Assembly: GCA_963707125.1 (NCBI GenBank) | Contig: CAVPOU010000024.1 | Coordinates: forward strand, 186,001 to 250,000 | Direction of reading: 5' to 3' | DNA length: 64,000 bases | DNA from: CAVPDE01 sp963707125 | GTDB lineage: Bacteria > Desulfobacterota > DSM-4660 > Desulfatiglandales > HGW-15 | In this document: piece by piece, positions 41,955-50,375 of the stretch | Position numbering within the stretch: the stretch's first letter is position 1 | How the letters are laid out: the number at the start of each line of letters is the position of its first letter | Program-made: the position numbers and the translations under genes | The notes under the pieces: generated by a model | What the model was told of the DNA's origin: nothing | Database searches by the model: none | The model's input: the letters and a program-made list of their open reading frames with translations, nothing else

Positions 41955-42119
41955 GTAACTACTCAGGGAGATAGACCGAAGGGAGATAGTCTGAAGGAAA
42001 AGACATGCGCGATCAAACAAAGCCAAAGTCGTTTGGAAACGTTGACAGGTGATTGTGTCATGGATGATCATTATTGCCCTTCAGCCTTCAGCCTTCAGCC
42101 TAAACACCTAAGCAGTTAC
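41955..42119 (+). mobile_element. 4HB-type hairpin element, 165-bp deletion form (copy D)
   Basis: Ends GTAACTACTCAGG (41955-41967) and CCTAAGCAGTTAC (42107-42119). Interior ATGCGCGATCAAACAAAG retains the four-helix-bundle start. The perfect 8-bp direct repeat GAAAGAAG lies at 41947-41954 and 42120-42127. The right-hand repeat is part of the rpsU Shine-Dalgarno region, so the element inserted 6-13 bp before the rpsU start and the duplication kept the ribosome-binding site. Confidence 0.82.
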
Positions 42120-42132
42120 GAAAGAAGGACAT

Positions 42133-42321
42133 ATGAAAGTCGTTGTTCAGGATAACCAGATCGAAAAAGCCATTCGGGATCTCAAGAAAAAGCTTACCAA
42201 AGAAGGTTTCTTTTCAGAGATCAAGGAACGCCGCTTCTATGACAAGCCGAGCGTTCAGAAGAAGAAAAAACAGGCCAAAGCTGCAAAGAGACGCCGCAAG
42301 AGGATGAGAAAGGTGTATTAA
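42133..42321 (+). CDS. rpsU: 30S ribosomal protein S21
   Basis: The 62-residue protein has MKVVVQDNQIEKAIRDLKKK, SEIKERRFYDKPSVQKKKK and a basic tail KAAKRRRKRMRKVY, typical of S21, which helps base-pairing of the Shine-Dalgarno with 16S rRNA. GAAGGA precedes ATG by 4 nt. Element D sits immediately upstream, so the native promoter must read through it or be replaced. Confidence 0.96.
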   Translation: MKVVVQDNQIEKAIRDLKKKLTKEGFFSEIKERRFYDKPSVQKKKKQAKAAKRRRKRMRKVY

Positions 42322-42325
42322 GTTC

Positions 42326-42461
42326 TAGGGACAAAGGGACAGATGAAGACAGGCACAAAGGCACAGAGGGGCAAAGGGACAGAGCGGAATGGTCTTTCTG
42401 CTTAGTGCCTCTGCAACTTTGTCCCTTTGCCTCTTTCTTTGTAGCTTTGTGCCTGCATCGT
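42326..42461. repeat. Hairpin repeat, GGCACAAAGGCACAGAGG family
   Basis: Left arm words GGGACAAAGGGACAG and GGCACAAAGGCACAGAGG, right arm CCTCTGCAACTTTGTCCC and TAGCTTTGTGCCTGC. A very similar copy is at 51297-51443. Both copies lie just upstream of a gene start. Confidence 0.75.
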
Positions 42462-42540
42462 GGTCCTGAAAAACGAAACGGACTCCTTCGCCTAAAGGCA
42501 CTGGCTTTTCTCGCATTCCCCGAGAGGGACAATTAATCCC

Positions 42541-43167
42541 GTGAACGCATTCTCTGCTGTGATCTTTGATTGCGACGGCGTGATGTTTGACTCGCGCCAG
42601 TCCAACATCAATTTCTACAACCACCTTCTATCCCATTTCGGGCTCCCCTTACTCAGGGACGAGCAGGTGGCCTACATTCACATGGCCACGGCGGATGAGT
42701 CGGTTCGTTATGTCTTCAAAGGCACACCCTACCTGGAAGAGGCTCTCGCGTACCGGCTTCAGATGGACTACACGCCCTTTATCCGGGATATGGTCCCGGA
42801 GCCTGGACTGAAGGACCTCCTGGCCTTGCTGAAGCCCAAGTACGGCCTCGCCGTTGCCACCAACCGAAGCAACACGATCGGGAAGGTTCTTGAGTCGAAC
42901 GGCCTCACCGGGTACTTTGACATCGTGGTCTCTTCTCTGGATGTGGCGAGACCAAAACCTCATCCCGAATCCCTTTTCAAGATTCTCGATTTCTTCTCGA
43001 TCAGGGCAAATCAGGCTCTCTATGTGGGGGACTCTCAGGTGGATTATGAAACAGCAAAGGCAGCGTCCGTTCCGTTCGTAGCTTACAAGAACAGGAACTT
43101 AGACGCTGCCTTTCATGTGGATCAATTGCTGGCCATTGCCGGCAGCGTGGTTTGCCCTAGGATTTGA
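42541..43167 (+). CDS. HAD-superfamily phosphatase, phosphoglycolate-phosphatase-like
   Basis: The 208-residue protein starts with GTG and has HAD motif I in VIFDCDGVMFDS, motif II in LAVATNRSNT, motif III Lys in ARPKPHPES and motif IV in YVGDSQVDYETAKAA. The cap helices (about 20-85) are those of subfamily IA, like Gph, which removes phosphoglycolate formed after DNA repair or oxygen damage. The true substrate is not fixed by sequence. It converges with pilQ, overlapping its 3' end by 11 bp. Confidence 0.88.
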   Translation: MNAFSAVIFDCDGVMFDSRQSNINFYNHLLSHFGLPLLRDEQVAYIHMATADESVRYVFKGTPYLEEALAYRLQMDYTPFIRDMVPEPGLKDLLALLKPKYGLAVATNRSNTIGKVLESNGLTGYFDIVVSSLDVARPKPHPESLFKILDFFSIRANQALYVGDSQVDYETAKAASVPFVAYKNRNLDAAFHVDQLLAIAGSVVCPRI

Positions 43168-45542
43168 AAGTGGAGGCAACCACAGAGGGAGTCAGGAAAA
43201 TTAAGAGCTCCGTTTTCGTGTTCGTGAGCCGCTGAGCCTTGAACAGCCATCCCAAGAAAGGAATCCGCCTCAGGCCGGGAATCCCTGATTCATCGGAGCT
43301 CTGATTCTCCGTAAAGATGCCGCCAATCACCACGGTATCTCCGCTCTTGATCATCAGCTTCGTATTAAGGGCCTTCTTCCGGATCCGGAATTGTGTTGGT
43401 GCCGTGTCATCCGTTACCTTCACATCCATGGTGATGAAGTTGTTGTAGCTCACCGTCGGCGTCACCTCGAGTGAGAGGGTCGCATCAATGGTGGTGGAAG
43501 CCACGTTTTCCGTGGCCGGAATGATGATGGAATCCCCCCGGCTGATCGTGGCCGCCTGGCCGTTCATGGCGATCACCTTTGGAGCGGAAATGATCTTTGT
43601 CTTGCCTTCTGATTCCGCCAGCGCCAGCTTGGCATCCAGAACCAGTGCGGTCAGACCGGAAGCGCTGAGGGTGGAGAAAACAAGGCCCAGATTCGGCGCC
43701 CAGTCTCCCGGCGCATTGGAGGTAAACGTGGGGCTGTGAGTCCTTCCCGAAGTCGGGAAAGGTGGCGTCACCGAGGGGTCAGTGGGAGTGGTGGCCAGCC
43801 CATCCATCGTGGGCCACGGAACCGTGGTATTGCTTCGCTTGTTAATCTGGAACTGATCCCACTTGATTCCCAGATCCCTGATAAAATCGTCCGTGGCATC
43901 CACAACTCGAGCCTCGATCATCACCTGCTTGACCGGGGTGTCGAACTGCTTCACGATGTCTTTCGCGATTTTAACGCTGGAGCCAATGTCGGTAAGAATA
44001 ATCGTATTTGTCCGGCTGTCCGTGCTCAGTTTGCCTCCCCGACTCTTGCCTGTTTCACTGAGGGTCAGGAGGGGCGTAATTTCAGTGGCCTTGGCGAAAT
44101 CAACCGGGATGTATTCCGTCAAAAGAGGCTCTAACTCTCTTTCCTTTTCCTTCTCCTGAATGATCTTTTTCCTCTCCGCATCAATCTTGGCCTCAAATTC
44201 CTGGATTTTGCGTCTCTCTTCCGCTTCAACCTGAGACATCGCGGCTTTGGTGGTCACCCACACTCACGTTGCCCTGTTCTCGCTTGGCCAGGTTGTTGTT
44301 GTCCAGAATCAGATCAAGAGCCTGATCCCAGGGAACGTCTTTGAGTCTCATGGAGACGGTTCCCTTGACTTCCGGACCCCAGACGATATTGAGGTTGCTG
44401 ACCTCGCCGATCAGGCGGAGAATGTTGGTCACATCCGCGTTGACGAAGTCCATGGTCATCGCGGCTCCTTTGTAGTCCTTCTTCATTCCGGGGATGCCCG
44501 CTGCCTGTGCAGGAGGGAGCCCCGGCTGAACCGCAATCACTCCAGGGAGATCGGTTTTCTGCCGCATCAGCATACCGGGTGCGGTTGGAGGTTGAATTGC
44601 AGGAGCCTGCGCAGCAGGAGGCTGAGCTTGGGCCATCTGCAGGGGCACGATCTTCTTCTCCGGGGGCTTTATTGCGGTCGGCCCAAAGTCAATGGTAATG
44701 GCGCTCTCCGTCTGTTTGACATGAAAAGGAACCATTTCCCTGAGCGTAATGGCTATGGCCACATCTTTCTGCGATAGCGATGCTTTGACCCAATCGACCG
44801 CGCCTTCAAACTGCTTGGAATCCATGTGCCTCATGATCAGGGGAGGGATGGTCGCTTCGGGCACTTTGAGGACCAGGGTTTTGGGTCCCTGCTGATTCAG
44901 ATCATACTTGGTTTTCTTGTCGGTGGTCACAATGAGACGCGAATTGCCCTGATCAAAGAGGGTAAAATCAATCCCCAGGATCTGAGTCAGAGCACCGGGA
45001 GTGTCTTTGAAGAAAATCCTCGGCTCTGAAGGGGTGACGGTTGTCCCTTCAGCGGCAGCCGTTTTTTTCGCAAGCGCCTCTGCGGTAGCCGGAAGCGGTT
45101 TTTCCGGCGTCAAGGTCAAAGCAATCACATTGCCTTTCGGCTCCGTCTGATAGAGCACGGACTGGGTCGTGTTGATGACCGCCCGTGTCGTCATCATCTG
45201 GGTCTTTCCCTCTTCAATGAGAATGTCTTTCACCCCGGCGTTGTTGACGTCTTTGACTCGAGGCAAAGCGCTGCCAGGCACGCCCCGGATGTCGAGGACG
45301 ATTCTTGGGGGATCGAGGAGCTTGAAGGCCGTGTAGAAAACCGGTTCTGAGTTGACAATCTCCACAACCGTCTGCTCTTGAGAGGGTGTCACGTTGATGG
45401 CTTCTATTACTGGGGCTTTGGCCTTCTCAGTGGCAGCCTGATTATCGGCAATGGTTGCACATCCATACAGGGTCAACCCTGCCGCTGCGACAAATACCAA
45501 AGAGAATACTCCCTTTCTTAACAGGCTCCGCATTTTCCCCAT
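43157..45542 (-). pseudogene. pilQ: Type IV pilus secretin gene pilQ with one frameshift
   Basis: PilQ is the outer-membrane ring for pilus exit. The start at 45542 has AAGGAG 7 nt upstream and gives a signal peptide with lipobox LTLYGC. The N-terminal frame covers AMIN-type domains (AINVTPSQEQTVVEIV), a Pro/Ala linker and the STN domain (DVTNILRLIGEVSNLNIVWG). At 44264 one extra base shifts the frame; the second frame continues VWVTTKAAMSQVEAEERRK and holds the secretin domain (VKQVMIEARVVDA, GDTVVIGGIFTENQ, IPFLGWLFK). Without that base a single product of about 795 residues results. As read it gives two fragments (ending at 44226 and starting at 44263). Confidence 0.85.
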
Positions 45543-45621
45543 GGACTTTCTCCTTACCTTAGTCATGAATTCCCCGTCCCCAATCCTCCTGATCCCAGGC
45601 CCTTTAAAACCCCGGGGAGAA

Positions 45622-46165
45622 CTACATGAGGGACGGAAGCTTCTTGGCAATATCTTTGTACCTTACCGTGCCTTTAAAATCCTTATACTCTTCCCGGATA
45701 ACCACTTCTTTATCCGTAATCCGCTCAACAAACCCTCCATTGGCTCCGATCGCCGTCCCCTTCTGAATGACATGGCCTGTGCCTTTTGAGTCTCTCACCA
45801 TCGCATAGTTCCCCTTGGCCCCAACGATAACCGCGATTAGTTCCAGCTGGGAGAGATCAAGGGTCTCCAGGTAAGTCTTGGGCTTTCTCTTGGCTTTCTC
45901 CTCCATCTCTTCCTGTTCGGCGATGAAGGACTTGAAGGGATCGGTCTTGCCTGTGGGATCGTAAGTGTATCTCGGCGGTTCCTTTTTCTCCTCTTTCTTG
46001 GCTTCGGCAGGCGGAACTGCCTTATCTTTTTCAATGATCTGTTTCAGCGGTCTTGGCTCTTTGTAAACCGCGTCCGCCGCAGGCGGAGCGGCCATGGACC
46101 CCTGAAGCGAAGAAAGAGAACACCAAGACTGGTAAAAGGCTATTTCTTAGCTTGCGACGTTGCAT
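45622..46165 (-). pseudogene. pilP: Pilus assembly lipoprotein-like gene pilP with one frameshift
   Basis: The main frame (from 46095) has the PilP pattern: Pro/Lys-rich linker (KDKAVPPAEAKKEEKKEPPR), YDPTGKTDPFKSF and LELIAVIVGAKGNYAMV...GHVIQKGTAIG. It lacks a signal peptide, but a frame starting at ATG 46165 inside the end of pilO encodes MQRRKLRNSLLPVLVFSFFA, and joins the main frame if one base of the C4 run 46099-46102 is removed. PilP links PilNO to PilQ in the periplasm. No lipobox Cys is seen in this signal. Confidence 0.8.
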
Positions 46166-46735
46166 CGGTTTCACCCTTGAATCTGTAGGTTACGGCATCA
46201 AACCGGGCTGTTACAATCGTTGATCTTTCCTTCTGAGGCGTCATGGAGACGTTCAGGATGTTCACAATCCGCTCCATTTGCCCCACTTTGTCGAAGAAAA
46301 TAGCGACGTTGTGATACGTCCCGCTCACTTCAATGGAGACGGGTATTTCCATGAAAAAGTCCTGCGCCCTCTCTTTCTGAGGGCTGAAAAGGAGGAATTC
46401 CAGCTGGGAATCCGTGCCGAGCTGGGTGATCGATTTCAGGAGACTGGGGATTTCCTTGGTGTTGGGAAGAAGCCTCAGGGCCTCCTGGAACTGGGCGTCC
46501 ACCTCGGCATATTCCGCCTCAAATTTCTTCAGGGCTCTGGCCCTCACAACGCCTGATTGAGTTTCTGTTGGAGTTTCGCGATCTCCTCCCGGGTTGTTGC
46601 GATCTCTTCAGTTTTCGGGAGATAGACAAAGTAGACAAACAAGCCTGCCAGAAGGACAAGGGTTCCCAGAAAGATCGCAATCCTGATGGGCATCTTTATT
46701 TTTTCAACTTTTTCGAACAACGCACCTGTATTCAT
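46140..46735 (-). pseudogene. pilO: Pilus assembly gene pilO with one frameshift
   Basis: The first frame (46735-46544) encodes the cytoplasmic start, a transmembrane helix (RIAIFLGTLVLLAGLFVYFV) and the coiled coil EEIAKLQQKLNQA; the second (ending 46140) encodes ARALKKFEAEYAEVDAQFQEA and the ferredoxin-like periplasmic domain (FMEIPVSIEVSGTYHNVAIFF). A missing base around 46548-46551 separates them. PilO pairs with PilN to form the inner-membrane alignment complex. Confidence 0.85.
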
Positions 46736-46762
46736 TTCCCACCGGTCCTCTAGCTGATTTTG

Positions 46763-47350
46763 TTAAGGTTTCTTGGCCGTTGGAGGCGCTGCTTTTTCCT
46801 TGTACGCATAGGTCTTGCATTCCAGGACAAAATCCGCCACATTCAACTTGTAATCCGGAATGGTCCTCAGTTTTGCACTTTGCAGATCCACTCCGGATAT
46901 GTAGTCCGACTTCTCAAGGTTCGTCATAAAGAGAGCAACCGTTTCATTGTCCATAGCCGTCCCTGTCATGGTCAGGGAGCCCCTGGTCTCTTTGACGCTG
47001 CTCAACCACAGCTTTTCTTTTGGAACCGCCAGGGCGATCTCGTCCAGGAGATGGACAGGGCCGCTCTTGTTCCTCTCAAGCTCTCGAATCACTTCCAGCT
47101 TGGCTCGAATCTCCTTGATCTTCTTCTCCAGCTCTCCAATTCTCTTAATGGTTATCTCATAGGTTTTGAGCTCATCCTGTATCCTTTTTTCATCCTCTCT
47201 GAGACCGTTCAAGGTGCTCGTGAGGTAGAATAAGGTGTAGCCCATGACGGAGAAGAGCAATACCACGCTCAACCCGTAAATCATGAGCTGCTGTCGGATG
47301 TTCTCCTTTACCCTGGCTGCCCTGAAGGGCAAGAGATTAATGCGTATCAT
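46763..47350 (-). CDS. pilN: Type IV pilus assembly protein PilN
   Basis: The 195-residue protein starts MIRINLLPFRAARVKEN, the PilM-binding motif INLLP, then one transmembrane helix (LMIYGLSVVLLFSVMGYTLF), a coiled coil (about 50-95) and a periplasmic domain (VALFMTNLEKSDYISGVDL). It overlaps pilM by 4 nt and is intact. Confidence 0.94.
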   Translation of the reverse strand: MIRINLLPFRAARVKENIRQQLMIYGLSVVLLFSVMGYTLFYLTSTLNGLREDEKRIQDELKTYEITIKRIGELEKKIKEIRAKLEVIRELERNKSGPVHLLDEIALAVPKEKLWLSSVKETRGSLTMTGTAMDNETVALFMTNLEKSDYISGVDLQSAKLRTIPDYKLNVADFVLECKTYAYKEKAAPPTAKKP

Positions 47351-48441
47351 TTGTCACCAATACTCCTTAATGCCAAGCCCACCGCGATGGCCGCTTGAGG
47401 TGCCATGTAGGTTAGGTACTTGGGATCAAACAACTTGTCATTGACCTGGAGATTGCCAAACGGGTTTAACTCTACCACGGGGATCTCTGTTTCCAACTCA
47501 AGGTATTTCTGAAAGCCGGGGATCCTGCAGGAGCCCCCGCTGAGCACGATTTTTCCGATGGTCTCGTCCGGGTAGGTGGTTGCAAGGAAGTCGAGGGCGC
47601 GCTTGATTTCGTTCACCCAGCCCGAGATCACCGAAGAAAAAACCTCTTCCAAAGTCCCTTTGTCTTTGTGTTCGATCTTGGTTCCTCCCAGTTTGATCTT
47701 CTCTGCCTCCTCATAGGACACATCGAACTTCGACATGATGGCTTCGTTGATCTGGTATCCACCATAAGAGGAATCCCTGGTAAAAATGGAGACGCCGTTC
47801 TTTATCGCGTTGATTCCGAGTTCTTCGGCCCCCACATTGACGAGGGCGTAACAGCCTGAGATACTCTCAGCACTCAGCTCAAAGGCGTTCTGGAGGGCAA
47901 ACGCGTCCACGTCCAGAATCGCCGGAGTGAGCCCGGTGAGGTGAAGAAGGCTCACATAATCCTCTACAATGTCCTTCTTGGCGGCAACGAGCATCACCTC
48001 CATGAGGCCCTTGTCCCCCTTGTCGCCTTCTTCTTTTTTCTCGGCCTCCGCTTCTCCCGGAAGGGACAGGATCTCATAGTCGAGGTTCACGTCGTTGATA
48101 TCAAATGGGATATATTGCTCTGCTTCGTCCTGAATGCTGGCATCGAGCTCCGCTTCTCCCCGTTTCTGAATGCTGATCTTTTTTACGATGACCGAGTATC
48201 CGGAAATGGAGGTGACGACACTTTTGTTCTTGAGCTTTAAGTTCTTGTACAGGGTCTTGATCGCAGAGGAGACGATTTCCATCTCTTTGATGGCGCCCTC
48301 CACAATGGCATCCTGCGGGAGGCCGATGATTCCGAAGTTCTTTAGAATCCGGCCTTTTTTCGTGTCCTCTATCTCCACGAGCTTGATCGCGTGAGACCCG
48401 ATGTCCAGTCCTATCAGCTGATTTTTTTTGGGTGTAGGCAT
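47347..48441 (-). CDS. pilM: Type IV pilus assembly protein PilM
   Basis: PilM is a cytoplasmic actin-like ATPase that binds the PilN tail. The 364-residue product has LIGLDIGSHAIKLVEIE (phosphate-1 loop), QDEAEQYIPFDINDVNLDYE, the central VDAFALQNAFEL, a second nucleotide motif (YALVNVGAEELGI) and KIVLSGGSCRIPGFQKYLE. It is the second gene of the XRE-pilMNOPQ operon and intact. Confidence 0.96.
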   Translation of the reverse strand: MPTPKKNQLIGLDIGSHAIKLVEIEDTKKGRILKNFGIIGLPQDAIVEGAIKEMEIVSSAIKTLYKNLKLKNKSVVTSISGYSVIVKKISIQKRGEAELDASIQDEAEQYIPFDINDVNLDYEILSLPGEAEAEKKEEGDKGDKGLMEVMLVAAKKDIVEDYVSLLHLTGLTPAILDVDAFALQNAFELSAESISGCYALVNVGAEELGINAIKNGVSIFTRDSSYGGYQINEAIMSKFDVSYEEAEKIKLGGTKIEHKDKGTLEEVFSSVISGWVNEIKRALDFLATTYPDETIGKIVLSGGSCRIPGFQKYLELETEIPVVELNPFGNLQVNDKLFDPKYLTYMAPQAAIAVGLALRSIGDK

Positions 48442-48454
48442 ATCCGCCCCTTAG

Positions 48455-48655
48455 TCAATCCTCGGGAAAAATCCTGTCTTTATCAGTTAGGTTGTAGCCG
48501 AGAGCAAGAATGATCTTCCTCCTCGTCTCCATCCGGCAGCTCTTGCCCTTTTCAATCCTGTCGATGGTCAAGGGCGAAACCCCAGCCTTTCGGGCCAGCT
48601 CTGCCTTGCTCATCAAGAGCTCCTCCCTGATTTCTCTCACTACGTTCTCTCGCAA
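48455..48655 (-). CDS. XRE-type HTH regulator in front of pilM
   Basis: The 66-residue protein is one helix-turn-helix domain: REIREELLMSKAELARKAGVS, then LTIDRIEKGKSCRMETRRKI. It ends 13 bp before pilM on the same strand and follows a good sigma-70 promoter, so it is probably the first gene of the pil operon and may autoregulate it. I associate small XRE proteins at this position with deltaproteobacterial pilM operons. Confidence 0.82.
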   Translation of the reverse strand: MRENVVREIREELLMSKAELARKAGVSPLTIDRIEKGKSCRMETRRKIILALGYNLTDKDRIFPED

Positions 48656-48708
48656 TTCTTCCTCCAGACTTCCGGTTTCCTGATCACAACCTCAGCCGCT
48701 GGCCTAAT

Positions 48709-48736
48709 ATCATATATAACTGGCCATATTTGTCAA
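48709..48736 (-). promoter_or_regulatory. Sigma-70 promoter of the XRE-pilMNOPQ operon
   Basis: Minus-strand TTGACA (48736-48731) and TATGAT (48714-48709) with a 16-nt spacer. A TGGCCA palindrome lies between the hexamers and GGCCAGCGG follows the -10; either may bind the XRE regulator. Confidence 0.65.
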
Positions 48737-48803
48737 GAAGTTTCAGATAATTGAACTCAAATTGATATAATTTGTATATGTATAGTGTAGAATAGAATGA
48801 AAC

Positions 48804-48834
48804 GATACCACAGATGGTATCTGCCCTTTTTTTT
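48804..48834 (+). terminator. Hairpin with T run in gap before lepB
   Basis: GATACCA-CAGA-TGGTATC is a perfect 7-bp hairpin followed after five bases by eight T. No gene ends upstream on this strand, so it may belong to an unrecognised transcript or be a repeat. The remainder of 48835-49100 shows no gene. Confidence 0.4.
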
Positions 48835-49102
48835 AATTGCCTCAGGTCCATCTGTGCTTTTCTGAGGAAAAGAGCCTTTTTCTCCCGGCACTGAGAATCT
48901 TTTGTTTATACGAAAGTGCAGCCACATGCTCTGCCCCGCAGGGCTTTCCGGCGAAGGCGAGTGATTCAAACTCTAGTCCATAACTCCTTCTCACCAGAAA
49001 TCCCTTTACAAAACCTTTGGTGAAAGATTACATTCGGCGTCCATAGAGAGCGCACGTTAGAGCCTTATGCTGCAAGTTCTCTGAAAGGCGTGGAGAACTT
49101 AA

Positions 49103-49240
49103 AATCCGAAATCCGAAGCACGAAACTCGAAACAATATCCAATGATCCAAATTCAAATGATCAAAACTGTGGTCCGCTGGCTTTCTGTTTTGAACATTGG
49201 AGCATTTGTGCTTTGAATTTGTTTCGAATTTCGGATTTCA
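49103..49240. repeat. Hairpin repeat, CCGAAATCCGAAGC family (second complete copy)
   Basis: Same architecture and much the same sequence as 18571-18720, including the AACATTGGAGCATTTGTG centre. It can be read as an N-terminal extension of lepB, which I reject. Confidence 0.72.
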
Positions 49241-49305
49241 ATATTCGAGTTTATTTGCGGCCAAAGGCCTGCTTTAGACTGGGCGAACGCAAGGGGGAGG
49301 TCTGT

Positions 49306-49902
49306 TTGGAGGAGAGGGCGCAAAAGATCAAAAGGAAGAGCACCATCAGGGAGTACGCCGAAGCCGCCGCCATTGCGATTCTGCTCGCCCTGTTTATCAG
49401 AGCCTTTGTGGTTCAGGCCTTCAAGATTCCTTCGGGATCCATGGAGCAGACCTTGCTGGTGGGAGATCACATCCTCGTGAACAAGTTCATTTACGGGATC
49501 AAGATCCCTTATCTTCAGAGCACCCTGATCCCAATCAGCGAACCCACGCGAGGAGACATCATTGTTTTCATTTATCCCGAAGACAAGAGCAAGGATTTCA
49601 TAAAACGGGTCATCGGAACCCCGGGTGACAAGATTCAAATGCAGGGCAGACAGCTCTTCATCAATGACCTGCCCTTTGATGACAAGTACGGTTTCTATGA
49701 TGAAAAGGCAGGAAACCCCAACAGATCCTTTGGGCCGGTGGTTGTTCCGAAAGATCACTATTTCGTGATGGGGGACAACCGGGATCACAGCCTTGATAGC
49801 AGGTTTTGGGGATTTGTTCCTTCAGCAGCCGTCAAAGGCAAGGCGTTTATCATTTACTGGTCATGGCCCAATTGGAACCGGTTCTTCCACCTGGTAAGGT
49901 AG
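49306..49902 (+). CDS. lepB: Signal peptidase I
   Basis: LepB removes signal peptides from exported proteins. The start is TTG 49306, with GGGGGAGG 5 nt upstream; the frame is open to 49090 but those residues come from the repeat. The 198-residue protein has one N-terminal transmembrane helix (AIAILLALFIRAFVV), the catalytic Ser in IPSGSMEQTL (about residue 45), the catalytic Lys in DFIKRVIG (about residue 100) and the box MGDNRDHSLDSRFWG. Length is that of compact signal peptidases. Confidence 0.95.
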   Translation: MEERAQKIKRKSTIREYAEAAAIAILLALFIRAFVVQAFKIPSGSMEQTLLVGDHILVNKFIYGIKIPYLQSTLIPISEPTRGDIIVFIYPEDKSKDFIKRVIGTPGDKIQMQGRQLFINDLPFDDKYGFYDEKAGNPNRSFGPVVVPKDHYFVMGDNRDHSLDSRFWGFVPSAAVKGKAFIIYWSWPNWNRFFHLVR

Positions 49903-49925
49903 CGCACTTGTGGGTGCTGAGATCC

Positions 49926-50375
49926 TTATTTAGATCCCTGGATGGAGCCTTCTCTCAGCTCTGCTGCCATGAGAATAGTCTCGTGGACCTCCCTGTGGAT
50001 ATCCATCTTCTGAATCCCCTTGAGGGGAACAAAACAAACATCACTCGCGTCTGAACCGGGTTTCGGCTCTCCTGAGACCTTCCATCCCCAGTAATCAACA
50101 ATGACATAGTGATACCGGATTCTCTTCTCTTCATCCTGAATGATGCGGTCCAGCACCCTGATCAAGCCTCCCACTTCGATCTCTATGCCGATCTCCTCCC
50201 GGATCTCCCTCTTCAGCGCATCGATCAACTTCTCTCCGAGTTCGACCGCGCCCCCTGGTAAACTCCAGGATCCTTTTCCGGGTTCCTGGCCTCGCTGGGC
50301 GAGGAGTACTGAGGCGCCGTCAAAGATGACCCCTCCAACCCCCACGATGGGCGATTCTGGATACTCTCTTTTCAA
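49926..50375 (-). CDS. Nudix hydrolase
   Basis: The 149-residue protein contains a complete Nudix box, GGAVELGEKLIDALKREIRE followed by EIGI, with the metal-binding Glu residues. VGVGGVIFDGASVLLAQRGQ precedes it. The fold hydrolyses nucleoside diphosphates linked to another moiety; a short MutT/ADP-ribose-pyrophosphatase-like enzyme is likely but the substrate is open. It overlaps the surE stop by 4 nt, so both are co-transcribed, which fits nucleotide pool cleaning. Confidence 0.9.
   Translation of the reverse strand: MKREYPESPIVGVGGVIFDGASVLLAQRGQEPGKGSWSLPGGAVELGEKLIDALKREIREEIGIEIEVGGLIRVLDRIIQDEEKRIRYHYVIVDYWGWKVSGEPKPGSDASDVCFVPLKGIQKMDIHREVHETILMAAELREGSIQGSK

Noticed and set aside
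49090..49305. 72-residue N-terminal extension of LepB
   Set aside because: These codons are the CCGAAATCCGAAGC repeat also found at 18571-18720; a TTG with GGGGGAGG upstream at 49306 gives the normal signal peptidase length.
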